DNA from: DASUDX01 sp036275365
Lineage (GTDB): Bacteria > Pseudomonadota > Gammaproteobacteria > Nevskiales > Nevskiaceae
Direction: 5' to 3'
Assembly (NCBI GenBank): GCA_036275365.1
Contig: DASUDX010000032.1
Span: 1-64,000, forward strand
Length of the DNA stretch: 64,000 bases
Shown: in pieces, positions 47,682 through 55,715 of the stretch
How the letters are laid out: the number at the start of each line of letters is the position of its first letter
Position numbering within the stretch: position 1 is the stretch's first letter
Program-made: the position numbers and the translations under genes
Notes under the pieces: model-generated
What the model was told of the DNA's origin: nothing
Databases searched by the model: none
Seen by the model: only the letters and a program-made list of their open reading frames with translations

Positions 47682-49147
47682 CAGCGGCTCTGCTCGCGGG
47701 TGCGCGCCTCCAGCCGGCGCACGAAGTACTCCATCACCTTGCGATAGAGGCTGTCCTTGAGGAACAGGTCCTCGACGCCGTAGTCGATGTTGGGGTTGTC
47801 ATTGACCTCGACCACCTTGACCGCCGCGCCGAACTGCTTGAGATCGACCCCGTAGAGGCCGTTGCCGACCGCGCGCGCGGCGTCCACCGCCACCCGCAGC
47901 ACCGCCGCCGGCACCTCCTTGATGTCCAGCGTCTCGTGGTTGCCCTCGTGCTTCTTGCCGCCCTCGCGCTTGACCACCTGCCAGTGACCCTGGGCCATGT
48001 AGTAGCGGCAGGCATAGAGCGGCTGGCCATCGAGCACGCCAACCCGCCAGTCGTACTCGGTGGGTTCGAAGCTCTGGGCGATGATCAGATCGCTGCGCTC
48101 GAGCATGTCGCGGGTCATGCGCTTGAGCTCGGCCTCGCTCTCGACCTTGATCACGCCCTTGGAGAACTGCGAGTCCGGCTGCTTGAGCACGCAGGGAAAG
48201 CCCAGCGTGCGGGCCACATCCTTGACGTTGCCGCGATGGATCAGCAGGGTCTTGGGCTGGGGGATGCGGTGGCGCTCCATCAGCTCGGCGAGGAACACCT
48301 TGTTGGCGGCGCGCAGGATCGACAGCGGATCGTCCACCACCACCAGCCCTTCGCGGGCGGCGCGGCGGGCGAAGCGGTAGGTGTGGTGATTGACCGCGGT
48401 GGTCTCGCGGATGAACAGGGCATCGAACTCGGCGACATGGCCGTAATCGGACTTGTCGAGGAAGTCGACATCGAAGCCGAGCTCCTCGGCGGCCTTCTCG
48501 AACAGCTTCAGGGCGCGCGCGTTGGAGGGCGGCTCCTTCTCGTCCTCGTTGACCAGGATGGCGAGGTCATAGCGCGAGGACTCGCGGCGGGCGCGCGGCA
48601 TGCGCCGGCGGGTGAAGTAGTCGCGCGCCGCCTGGTGCATGAACTCCAGATGCGAGGCCGGCACCTCGCCGAGCGCGATCGGCCCCACGGTGTCCACCCG
48701 CCACTCCTCGCCGCGGTAGACGAAACGGGCCTGCAGCAGCGGTGCCGGGAACAGATTGAACAGGGCCCGGGCCAGCCGCTCGTGGCGCTTGACCGGGGCG
48801 GCGCCGAAGTAGGCGTTGAGCAGGTACTCGGAACCCCCCAGGCGCGACAGCGAGGTCTGGATCAGCTCCTCGATCTCGTCGTTGAGCACGCCCGGGCTCT
48901 CGGCGAGCTTGAGGTCCTGGATGGTGGTGATGTCCGGCAGCGGCCGGTGTCCGCGCGCACCGGCGAGCAGGCTCACATAGTAGCCGGTGCTCTGGTAGCT
49001 GAAGCTGCGGCAGAGGTTGTAGACGCGGGTGTTGCGCGCGGTGTCCTGGGGCGCCTGGGCGAGGTACTCCCAGGCGGTGATCAGGCTCATGCCGGGGATC
49101 TGCACCGGCCAGTCGGCGCGGCTGTCCACCACCACCAGCCCGCTCAT
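47681..49147 (-). CDS. RimK-family ATP-grasp ligase with RLAN N-terminal domain
   Basis: A 488-residue ATP-grasp carboxylate-amine ligase. The N-terminal RLAN region (about 1-190) starts SGLVVVDSRADWPVQIPG and includes NLCRSFSYQSTGYYVSLLAGARGHRP-type sequence. The RimK-like ATP-grasp part (about 195-485) has VVVDDPLSILRAANKVFLAELM, PCVLKQPDSQFSKGVIKV, DWRVGVLDGQPLYACRYYM and the metal-binding end VVEVNDNPNIDYG. Such enzymes add amino acids to a peptide or protein through amide bonds; the substrate of RLAN types is not known to me. The coupled GNAT gene suggests a two-step ligation and acetylation. Confidence 0.9.
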   Translation of the reverse strand: MSGLVVVDSRADWPVQIPGMSLITAWEYLAQAPQDTARNTRVYNLCRSFSYQSTGYYVSLLAGARGHRPLPDITTIQDLKLAESPGVLNDEIEELIQTSLSRLGGSEYLLNAYFGAAPVKRHERLARALFNLFPAPLLQARFVYRGEEWRVDTVGPIALGEVPASHLEFMHQAARDYFTRRRMPRARRESSRYDLAILVNEDEKEPPSNARALKLFEKAAEELGFDVDFLDKSDYGHVAEFDALFIRETTAVNHHTYRFARRAAREGLVVVDDPLSILRAANKVFLAELMERHRIPQPKTLLIHRGNVKDVARTLGFPCVLKQPDSQFSKGVIKVESEAELKRMTRDMLERSDLIIAQSFEPTEYDWRVGVLDGQPLYACRYYMAQGHWQVVKREGGKKHEGNHETLDIKEVPAAVLRVAVDAARAVGNGLYGVDLKQFGAAVKVVEVNDNPNIDYGVEDLFLKDSLYRKVMEYFVRRLEARTREQSR

Positions 49148-49286
49148 CGCCGCCTCCCCCGTCGATGGCCCGGCGCCGGGGCCGGAGGGACGGGCATCGG
49201 ATCGGGCGTCATGGAGGGGCTGTCGGCGACGGGCGAGCGGGGCAGAATGCTAGCACCGGATCCACCACCATCCGCAGGGAGGACCG

Positions 49287-50156
49287 ATGCACCTGGGCGC
49301 CTGGCTCGCGGGGCTGAGCCTGATGGGTACGCTGCTCCTCCACCCGCGGCCGGGCCTGGCGGCGGCATTGCCGCTGAGCGTGCTGCGCGAGGCCGGCACC
49401 GTGCAGATCGAGCGCGCGGGCCGGGTCCTGCCGGTGGCCCGGGGCCAGACCCTGGCAGCCGGCGATGTGCTGGCCACCGCTGCCGAGTCGCGCGCGGGCC
49501 TGAGCTTCGCCACCCTCAGCCGGCTGACCCTGGGCGATCACTCGCGCCTGCAGATCCACAGCGCCGAGCCACCGCGCGGCGGCCGCGGCGCCCTGCTGCG
49601 GGCGCGCCTGCTGGCGGGCGCGGTGCTGGTGGATGGCCGTCCGCGCAACGAGCTGCCGGTGCAGGATCTGCGCCTGAATGTAGGGGCGCTGCGGCTGCGC
49701 ATCTATGGCGCCGAGGTGTGGGCCGAGCAGGGGGAGCGGGTGGCCACGGTCTGCCTGATCAGCGGGGCGGTGGAGATCCAGGGGCCGCTGGGCTCGCAGC
49801 GGCTGGACCTGCCGGAGGACTGTCTGGTGGCCGGTGCCGAGGGCGCGCCCTTCACCGTGCGCGCCGATGCCACCCTCACCCGCAAGCGGTTGCGCACGGC
49901 GTTCGCCGAGGAGGCGGCGGCCCTGGCCGGCCCCGGCTGGACCTTGCTGGCGGCACGCACCGCCGAGGCCGGCGCCGCCGAGACCCTGGCCGCGCGCCTG
50001 CGCGCCGAGGGCTTGCCGGCCGAGGCGATCGCCGATCCACAGGGGGGCTACCGGGTCGGGCTCGGCCGCTATGCCTCGGCGGCGGCGGCCGAGGCCTATC
50101 GGCGCAAGCTGCTGCAGAGCCGCCCGCAGCTGGCGCTGGAGGTGGTGGCCGAGTAG
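49287..50156 (+). CDS. Exported FecR-like protein with C-terminal SPOR domain
   Basis: A 289-residue exported protein. The signal peptide (to about residue 26) is followed by a FecR-type beta domain (about 35-180: GTVQIERAGRVLPVARGQTLAAGDVLATAAESRAG pattern, shown by RLTLGDHSRLQI and VCLISGAVEIQGPLG), and a C-terminal SPOR-type region (about 220-285: WTLLAARTAEAGAAETLAARL then GYRVGLGRYASAAAAEAYRRKL). SPOR domains bind denuded peptidoglycan at division sites. FecR plus SPOR is an uncommon pairing. The ATG at 49287 has AGGGAGG before it. It is divergent from the ATP-grasp gene. Confidence 0.82.
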   Translation: MHLGAWLAGLSLMGTLLLHPRPGLAAALPLSVLREAGTVQIERAGRVLPVARGQTLAAGDVLATAAESRAGLSFATLSRLTLGDHSRLQIHSAEPPRGGRGALLRARLLAGAVLVDGRPRNELPVQDLRLNVGALRLRIYGAEVWAEQGERVATVCLISGAVEIQGPLGSQRLDLPEDCLVAGAEGAPFTVRADATLTRKRLRTAFAEEAAALAGPGWTLLAARTAEAGAAETLAARLRAEGLPAEAIADPQGGYRVGLGRYASAAAAEAYRRKLLQSRPQLALEVVAE

Positions 50157-50163
50157 GCCGGCC

Positions 50164-50838
50164 TCAGGCCAGCCGGGGCGGCGCGCCGCGCAGGCTGATC
50201 ACTGGCCAGCCGCGCGCGGTGGCGATGTCGCGCAGCACCGGGTCCGGATCGACCGCCACCGGGTGATCGACCCGTTCGAGCAGGGGCAGGTCGTTGCGGG
50301 AGTCACTGTAGAAGGTGATCGGTCCGACCGGACCGGGCTGGGCGGCCAGCCACTGCTCCAGCCGCTGCACCTTGCCAGCCTGGAAATTGGGCGTGCCGGC
50401 GATGCGCCCGGTGTAGCGGCCGTCGATCTGCTCGGGATCGGTGGCGATCAGCGCATCCACCCCCAGCCGCTCGGCGATCGGCTCGGTGATGAAGCGGTTG
50501 GTGGCCGTGGTGATCACCAGCTGGGCGCCGGCGGCGCGGTGGCGCTCCAGCAGGGCCGGCGCCAGCGGGGCGATCACCGGCTCGATCTTCTCGGCGATGA
50601 AGCGCGCCCGCCAGGCCGCCACCGTCTCCGCCGGATGGCGCTGCAGCGGCGCCAGCACGAAGGCCGCATAGGCGTGGATGTCGAGGGTGCCGGCCTGGTA
50701 GTCCTGGTAGAAGCGCAGGTTCTCGCGGGCGTAGAACTCGGCATCGACATGCCCCTGCTGGACCAGGAACTGGCCCCAGAGGAAGTCGCTGTCCTGGGTC
50801 AGCAGGGTGTGGTCGAGATCGAACAGGGCCAGCGGCAT
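50164..50838 (-). CDS. HAD-IB family phosphatase
   Basis: A 224-residue HAD hydrolase of subfamily IB. The nucleophile motif FDLDHTLL, motif II ITTATNRF, and the acidic motif FYSDSRNDLPLL are visible, as is a helical cap between them. Members act on phosphoserine, lysophosphatidate or related small substrates. Homologues often neighbour rppH; here a secreted-protein gene on the other strand separates them. The start is the ATG at 50838. Confidence 0.9.
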   Translation of the reverse strand: MPLALFDLDHTLLTQDSDFLWGQFLVQQGHVDAEFYARENLRFYQDYQAGTLDIHAYAAFVLAPLQRHPAETVAAWRARFIAEKIEPVIAPLAPALLERHRAAGAQLVITTATNRFITEPIAERLGVDALIATDPEQIDGRYTGRIAGTPNFQAGKVQRLEQWLAAQPGPVGPITFYSDSRNDLPLLERVDHPVAVDPDPVLRDIATARGWPVISLRGAPPRLA

Positions 50839-50879
50839 GGAGCAGGGGTTCCGGGAAGGCGACACAGCGCACAGCCGGC

Positions 50880-50920
50880 ATTGTCTGACAATTGCAACGG
50901 TCAGTCGCCCACGCTTAGAG
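50880..50920 (+). promoter_or_regulatory. Palindrome and promoter before the secreted-protein gene
   Basis: ATTGTC-T-GACAAT at 50880-50892 is a perfect 13-base palindrome. It overlaps the start of TTGCAA (50892-50897), followed 17 bases later by TTAGAG (50915-50920), a fair sigma-70 pair about 30 bases before the ATG. The position suits a repressor or activator site. Confidence 0.5.
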
Positions 50921-50949
50921 TCGGAATTCCTGATTCGGGTGTCGGTGCC

Positions 50950-51879
50950 ATGCGTCTGATCGCTCCTTCCTGCCTCGCCCTGCTGCTCGGCGCCACGCTG
51001 GGCGCGCCCTCCGCCGCGGCGCGCAGCCTGCCGGGTGCGGATACCCAGACCCTGCCCTATGTCCATGTGCCCTTCCTCGGCAGCCGCCACACGGTGGTGC
51101 AGGGGCGCGCGCTGCGCGGCGGGGGCTGCAGCTTCCCGGTCAACCTCCGGCTGGCGCCCGGCCAGGTGGCGCCGGGCCAGCAGTACCTGCGGGTGACGCG
51201 GGCGATCAACCGGGTCACCTGCCAGGAGCTGCTGGAAGAAGGTCTGGTGCTGGCCGAGTTCAGCCCGGTGAGCCTGCCGCTGCCGACCCCGCAGAGCACC
51301 CAGGAGTCGGTGACCCTGCAGTCCCCGGAATCCCGGCAGCCGGACCAGAGCGGGCATTGGAGCGCGCGCAGCCTGGTGCGCTACACCCAGATCAACCATC
51401 CGCTGACCCAGGTGCTGCGGCCGACCGTGGAAGGGGTGCCGGTGAGCCTGCTCGACTCGGTGGTGGGCCACACCCTGGACGGCAGCTGCACCGGCGGCAC
51501 CTACGCGCTCTACTCGAGCTCGACCACCACCCCCCACCATCTGATCCCGACCGGCTGGACCCGCTCGGACTACCGCATCGGCCACACCAACAGCTGTGAT
51601 CACACCGAGCACTTCGCCTATGTCCGCCACGACAACAGCAGCAACCTCGGCCCGCTGATGGACTGCTCGCAGGGCGGCGTGCGCATCGAGTACAACCCGC
51701 TGACCCTGCGGGTGGACCGCTTCGGCGGCTTCCGCCTGGGCGGCCGCATCGGCGTGCGCGGCGACCTCAGCAACTGCGGCGAGCACCTGGTGCGCTTCGA
51801 TACCGTCTTCCCGGGCCCGCTCGACAATTTCCGGCCGACCAGCCCGGTCGGGCCGATCGATCTGCCGCCGCCGCTGTAG
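50950..51879 (+). CDS. Exported cysteine-containing protein of unknown function
   Basis: A 309-residue exported protein I do not recognise. The signal peptide is MRLIAPSCLALLLGATLGAPSAAA; cleavage leaves RSLPGADTQTLPYVHVPFLG. Six Cys in the mature part (in GGGCSF, VTCQ, GSCTGG, NSCDH, MDCSQGG and NCGEHL) could form three disulfides. The composition is polar, rich in Thr, Ser and His, and lower in Ala than neighbouring genes. The middle part (DSVVGHTLDGSCTGGTYALYSSS to NPLTLRVDRFGGFRLGG) looks beta-rich. It has its own promoter and palindrome and a 75-base gap before rppH. Confidence 0.75.
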   Translation: MRLIAPSCLALLLGATLGAPSAAARSLPGADTQTLPYVHVPFLGSRHTVVQGRALRGGGCSFPVNLRLAPGQVAPGQQYLRVTRAINRVTCQELLEEGLVLAEFSPVSLPLPTPQSTQESVTLQSPESRQPDQSGHWSARSLVRYTQINHPLTQVLRPTVEGVPVSLLDSVVGHTLDGSCTGGTYALYSSSTTTPHHLIPTGWTRSDYRIGHTNSCDHTEHFAYVRHDNSSNLGPLMDCSQGGVRIEYNPLTLRVDRFGGFRLGGRIGVRGDLSNCGEHLVRFDTVFPGPLDNFRPTSPVGPIDLPPPL

Positions 51880-51954
51880 GAACGCCGCGCCCCCCTGATT
51901 CCGCACGGGGGTTTGTGGAACACTGGCAGCCGGTGAGTCCTGCCTGGCGCTGCC

Positions 51955-52452
51955 GTGATCGACCCCGATGGCTACCGTCCCAATGTCGGCATCATCCTCA
52001 GCGATGGGGAGGGCCGCGTGCTGTGGGCCAAGCGCATCGGCCAGGAGGCCTGGCAGTTCCCGCAGGGCGGCATCCGCAACGGCGAATCACCGCAGGCGGC
52101 GATGCTGCGCGAGCTGCATGAGGAGCTGGGCCTGACCGGCGAGCATGTGGAGGTGCTCGGCGTCACCCGCGGCTGGCTGCGCTACCAGCTGCCCGAGCGC
52201 TACATCCGCCGGCGCCGCCACGGCCGGGTCTGCATCGGCCAGAAGCAGAAGTGGTTTCTGCTGCGGCTGCAGGCGCCGGAGTCGCTGGTGCGCTTCGATG
52301 CCACCGGCAGCCCGGAGTTCGACGGCTGGCGCTGGGTCGACTGGTGGTACCCGCTGACCGAGGTGGTGGCCTTCAAGCGCGAGGTCTACCAGCAGGCGCT
52401 GCAGGATCTGGCGCCGCTGCTGGGTCAGCGCCCGGTCAGCAGCGAGGCCTGA
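51955..52452 (+). CDS. rppH: RNA pyrophosphohydrolase
   Basis: Nudix enzyme of 165 residues that removes pyrophosphate or phosphate from mRNA 5-prime ends to trigger decay. The Nudix box spans residues 38-60 (GGIRNGE to REL-EELGL). The opening MIDPDGYRPNVGIIL and the segment IGQKQKWFLL are typical RppH. GTG start at 51955. It is convergent with the YceI-like gene. Confidence 0.97.
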   Translation: MIDPDGYRPNVGIILSDGEGRVLWAKRIGQEAWQFPQGGIRNGESPQAAMLRELHEELGLTGEHVEVLGVTRGWLRYQLPERYIRRRRHGRVCIGQKQKWFLLRLQAPESLVRFDATGSPEFDGWRWVDWWYPLTEVVAFKREVYQQALQDLAPLLGQRPVSSEA

Positions 52453-52459
52453 GCGGTTC

Positions 52460-53164
52460 TCAGCCCGGCTGCAGCTGCAGGTCGAACTCGGCCGAGACCC
52501 AGTCCTGCACCGCCAGCGCCCCGCCCAGCACCGAGAACGGGGACAGGCCGAAATCGCTCTGGCGCAGCGCCAGCCGGCCCTGCACCCGGTAGCCGCCGGC
52601 CTCGCGGGTGACCGTCAGCGGCACCGCCATCTCGCGCGACACCCCGGCCAGGATCACCCGCAGCTCCGCCACCAGCTGGGGCCAGTCGCCGTGCACGGCG
52701 GTCGCGCTCAGCCGCAGCTGCGGGTCGGGATCCGGGGCGAAGGGCTTGAGCAGATTGGTCTGGGTGCCGCGGATCTCCTCGGCAGTGCGCTCGCCGGCGA
52801 AGGCAGCGCCGGTCTCGGCGCGCCAGGCCGGATCGTCGATCGCGAGCTGGGCCAGCGGCAGGGCGATCTCGAAGCGCGCGCTGGCCGGCCGTGCCGGATC
52901 GGGCAGGTGCAGCGCGGCCTGCCACTGCCGCGGCTGCAGCACATGGTTGTGGCCCAGCCGCGCCATCGCCCCGCCACGGAACACATACAGGCGCAGCCGC
53001 GAGCGGTCCGGATCCAGCCGGTAGCGCTGATCCGCCGGCAGGGTCTGCAGCCATTGCTCCGGCGCCGGTGCGGTGACGGCCGCCCCCGCGGGCGCCGGGG
53101 TGAGGGGCTGCTGGGCACAGGCGCCCAGCATCAGCAGCAGAACCAGCAGACCGAGGCGGGACAT
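52460..53164 (-). CDS. YceI-family lipoprotein
   Basis: A 234-residue protein with a lipoprotein signal (LVLLLMLGAC, lipid Cys at about residue 16) and a YceI-like lipocalin-fold domain (about 45-230; DPDRSRLRLYVFRGGAMARLGHNH pattern and the end LRQSDFGLSPFSVLGGALAVQDWV). YceI proteins bind isoprenoids or similar lipids in the periplasm. The ATG at 53164 has TGGAG in front. It is 67 bases downstream of the SDR gene on the same strand and may belong to that transcript. Confidence 0.9.
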   Translation of the reverse strand: MSRLGLLVLLLMLGACAQQPLTPAPAGAAVTAPAPEQWLQTLPADQRYRLDPDRSRLRLYVFRGGAMARLGHNHVLQPRQWQAALHLPDPARPASARFEIALPLAQLAIDDPAWRAETGAAFAGERTAEEIRGTQTNLLKPFAPDPDPQLRLSATAVHGDWPQLVAELRVILAGVSREMAVPLTVTREAGGYRVQGRLALRQSDFGLSPFSVLGGALAVQDWVSAEFDLQLQPG

Positions 53165-53231
53165 CGCAAGCTCCAGGCAGGCGGGACCGGCCGCAGTCGT
53201 CGACCGGCGGCGGTCCCGCATCATGCCGGGC

Positions 53232-54071
53232 TCAGCGGCCGCGCATCTGCCGCGTCACCTTGCCGACCAGGGACTGATAGCCCTCCGGCAGCACCCGGGC
53301 GAGCACATCGATGGCCTTGGCATCGGCACCGATCAGCACCCGTCGCCGGCCCTTGCGGACGCCGTCGAGGATGACCCGGGCGGCCTCCTCGGCGGTGGTG
53401 CGGAACAGCTTCTCGAAGTCGCGCCGGCCCTGGTCGGTGTCCTTGACCAGCACCCCGACCATGCTCGCGTCCATGCGCGCGCTGCGGGCGATGTTGGTCT
53501 TGATCCCGCCGGGGTGGACGCTGGTGACGCCCACCGGCCACTTCTGCAGGGCCATCTCCTGGGCCAGTGCCTCGGTGTAGCCGCGCACCGCGAACTTGCT
53601 GGCGTTGTAGGTGCCGTTGCCGGGCACCGCGATCAGGCCGAACAGGCTGGAGATGTTGACCACATGGCCGTCACCGGAGGCCTTCAGATGGGGCAGGAAG
53701 AACTGGGTGCCGTACACCACGCCCCAGAAATTGATGCCCATGATCCATTCGAAGTCCTCGATCTTCACATCCTGGATCAGACCGGCATGGGCGACCCCGG
53801 CGTTGTTGAAGATCAGATGGCAGCCGCCGTGCTCGGCCACCACCTGGGCGGCCCAGTCCTGCATCTGCTCGCGGCGCGAGACATCGACCTTGGTCTGGCT
53901 GACCCGGGCGCCGAGGGCGCCGGCCAGCCGCGCGGTCTCGGCCAGGCCTTCGCTGTTGACATCGCTCAGCGCCAGGGCGGCGCCCTCGCGGGCCAGCTGC
54001 AGGGCCAGCGCGCGTCCGATACCGGAGCCGGCGCCGGTGATTGCGGCGACTTTTCCCTTGAATGACTTCAT
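53232..54071 (-). CDS. Short-chain dehydrogenase of the monooxygenase module
   Basis: Classical SDR of 279 residues. Cofactor loop TGAGSGIGRAL, NNAG, and catalytic Ser-Tyr-Lys in ISSLFGLIAVPGNGTYNASK. The C-terminal part (GRRRVLIGADAKAIDVLARVLPEGYQ) is typical of SDRs encoded beside Baeyer-Villiger monooxygenases. It would oxidise or reduce an alcohol/ketone before or after the monooxygenase step. It lies 27 bases after the monooxygenase stop, with AGGA before its ATG. Confidence 0.92.
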   Translation of the reverse strand: MKSFKGKVAAITGAGSGIGRALALQLAREGAALALSDVNSEGLAETARLAGALGARVSQTKVDVSRREQMQDWAAQVVAEHGGCHLIFNNAGVAHAGLIQDVKIEDFEWIMGINFWGVVYGTQFFLPHLKASGDGHVVNISSLFGLIAVPGNGTYNASKFAVRGYTEALAQEMALQKWPVGVTSVHPGGIKTNIARSARMDASMVGVLVKDTDQGRRDFEKLFRTTAEEAARVILDGVRKGRRRVLIGADAKAIDVLARVLPEGYQSLVGKVTRQMRGR

Positions 54072-54098
54072 GAATGGTCCTAGGCGGGTGGTCAGGGG

Positions 54099-55613
54099 TC
54101 AGGCGGTGACGGCGGTCGCCGTCTCGGTTTTTTCCCAGCGATAGTCGCCGAAGCGCAGCTGGCGCGTCGCCTGGCGGAAGCGGAAGGTGAAGCTGGGCCA
54201 GAGGGTGGTGTTGCGGCCATTGGCATCGACATACCAGCTCTTGCAGCCCGAGGCCCACACCGCCCCGGTGAGCCGCCGCTGCAGGGCCTGGTTGTAGCGC
54301 GCCTGCACCTCCGGGCGCACCTCCAGGCGGTCGTAGCCACGGGCCTGCAGGGTGTCGAGCGCGCTCATCACATAGTTCACCTGCGACTCGATCATGAACA
54401 CCATCGAGCTGTGGCCGAGCCCGGTGTTCGGGCCCACCAGCAGGAACAGATTGGGGAAGCCCGCCACGGTGGTGCCGTGATAGGCCTCGGGGCCGTCCTT
54501 CCAGGCATCGAGGATGTCCTGCCCGCCACGGCCGAAGATGGCGCCGCGCGGCAGCGGATCCTGGGCCTTGAAGCCGGTGCCGTAGATCAGACAGTCCACC
54601 GCGCGCTCGACGCCATCGGTGGTCACCACCGAGTGCGGGCGGATCTCGCGGATGGCGGTGGTGATCACCTCCACATTGGGCTGGGTCAGGGCCGGGTAGT
54701 AGTCATTGGAGATCAGTACCCGCTTGCAGCCGATGGTGTAGTCCGGGGTGAGCTTGGCGCGCAGCACCGGGTCCTTGACCCGCTTGTGGATGTGCCGCAC
54801 CGCGAGGGTCTGCAGCAGGTTCATCAGCCGCGGGTTGACGGCGAAGCCCAGCACCCGGGTTTCCAGCATCCAGTAGATCGCCGTCCGCAGCGCCTGCTGG
54901 ACCAGGGGCAGATTGCGGAACAGGTTCTGCTCGCCCTCGCCGATCAGGCGATCCGGCTTGGGCAGAATCCACGGCGGGGTGCGCTGGTAGAGATCCAGCT
55001 GCGCCACCTGCTTCTGGATCTGCGGCACGAACTGGATCGCCGAGGCCCCGGTGCCGATCACCGCCACCCGCTTGCCGCGCAGGTCGTAGCCGTGATCCCA
55101 CTGCGCCGAATGGAAGGCGCGGCCCGCGAAGCGCTCGAGCCCGGGAATCGACGGGAAGGCCGGATTGGAGAGGCCGCCCATCCCCGAGACCAGCACCCGC
55201 GCGCTGTAGCGGCTGCCGTCACGGGTGCGCACCTGCCAGCGGCCGCTGGCCTCGTCGAAGCGCGCGCTCACCACCTCGCGCCCGAGCTGGATGTGCGGCG
55301 CCAGCCCGTACTTGTCCACGCACTTCTCCAGATAGGCGCGGATCTCCGGCTGGCGCGCGAACATCCGCGTCCACTCCGGGTTGGGCTCGAAGGAGAAGGA
55401 ATACAGATGCGACTGCACATCGCAGGCGCAGCCCGGGTAGTCGTTGTCGCGCCAGGTGCCGCCGATGGCGCCGGCGCGCTCGAGGATGACGAAATCCTCG
55501 CGGCCGGACTGCTTGAGGCGGATGCCCATGCACAGCCCGGCAAAGCCGGTGCCGATCACCAGCACATCCGGGGTCTGGGTCTTGCGCGAGGAACGGGCGG
55601 CGTCGAAAGCCAT
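54099..55613 (-). CDS. Flavin-containing Baeyer-Villiger-type monooxygenase
   Basis: FAD- and NADPH-dependent monooxygenase of 504 residues that inserts oxygen next to a ketone or aldehyde. The FAD loop is VIGTGFAGLCMG, the NADP loop VIGTGASAIQF, and between them the fingerprint FAGRAFHSAQWDH fits FxGxxxHxxxW. The C-terminal YVDANGRNTTLWPSFTFRFR matches the group with linear or cyclic ketones as substrates. Substrate unknown. Operator palindromes lie just upstream, facing a TetR gene. Confidence 0.95.
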   Translation of the reverse strand: MAFDAARSSRKTQTPDVLVIGTGFAGLCMGIRLKQSGREDFVILERAGAIGGTWRDNDYPGCACDVQSHLYSFSFEPNPEWTRMFARQPEIRAYLEKCVDKYGLAPHIQLGREVVSARFDEASGRWQVRTRDGSRYSARVLVSGMGGLSNPAFPSIPGLERFAGRAFHSAQWDHGYDLRGKRVAVIGTGASAIQFVPQIQKQVAQLDLYQRTPPWILPKPDRLIGEGEQNLFRNLPLVQQALRTAIYWMLETRVLGFAVNPRLMNLLQTLAVRHIHKRVKDPVLRAKLTPDYTIGCKRVLISNDYYPALTQPNVEVITTAIREIRPHSVVTTDGVERAVDCLIYGTGFKAQDPLPRGAIFGRGGQDILDAWKDGPEAYHGTTVAGFPNLFLLVGPNTGLGHSSMVFMIESQVNYVMSALDTLQARGYDRLEVRPEVQARYNQALQRRLTGAVWASGCKSWYVDANGRNTTLWPSFTFRFRQATRQLRFGDYRWEKTETATAVTA

Positions 55614-55641
55614 GCGGCACTCCGGTGAAAGGTGGGAACGC

Positions 55642-55705
55642 GCCAGTGATCACTGGCATTGACAACATCTGTTGTCACTCTAGGTTTTGACAACAACTCA
55701 TGTCA
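55642..55705. promoter_or_regulatory. Operator palindromes between the monooxygenase and TetR genes
   Basis: Three palindromes lie in the 102-base divergent gap. GCCAGTGATCACTGGC (55642-55657) is perfect. TGACAACA-TC-TGTTGTCA (55660-55677) is a perfect 8+2+8 repeat. A second copy, TGACAACA-AC-TCATGTCA (55688-55705), has two mismatched positions. The 28-base spacing of the last two puts them on nearly the same DNA face (about 2.7 turns), a common layout for TetR operators controlling both genes. Confidence 0.8.
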
Positions 55706-55715
55706 ATATCCCGCC

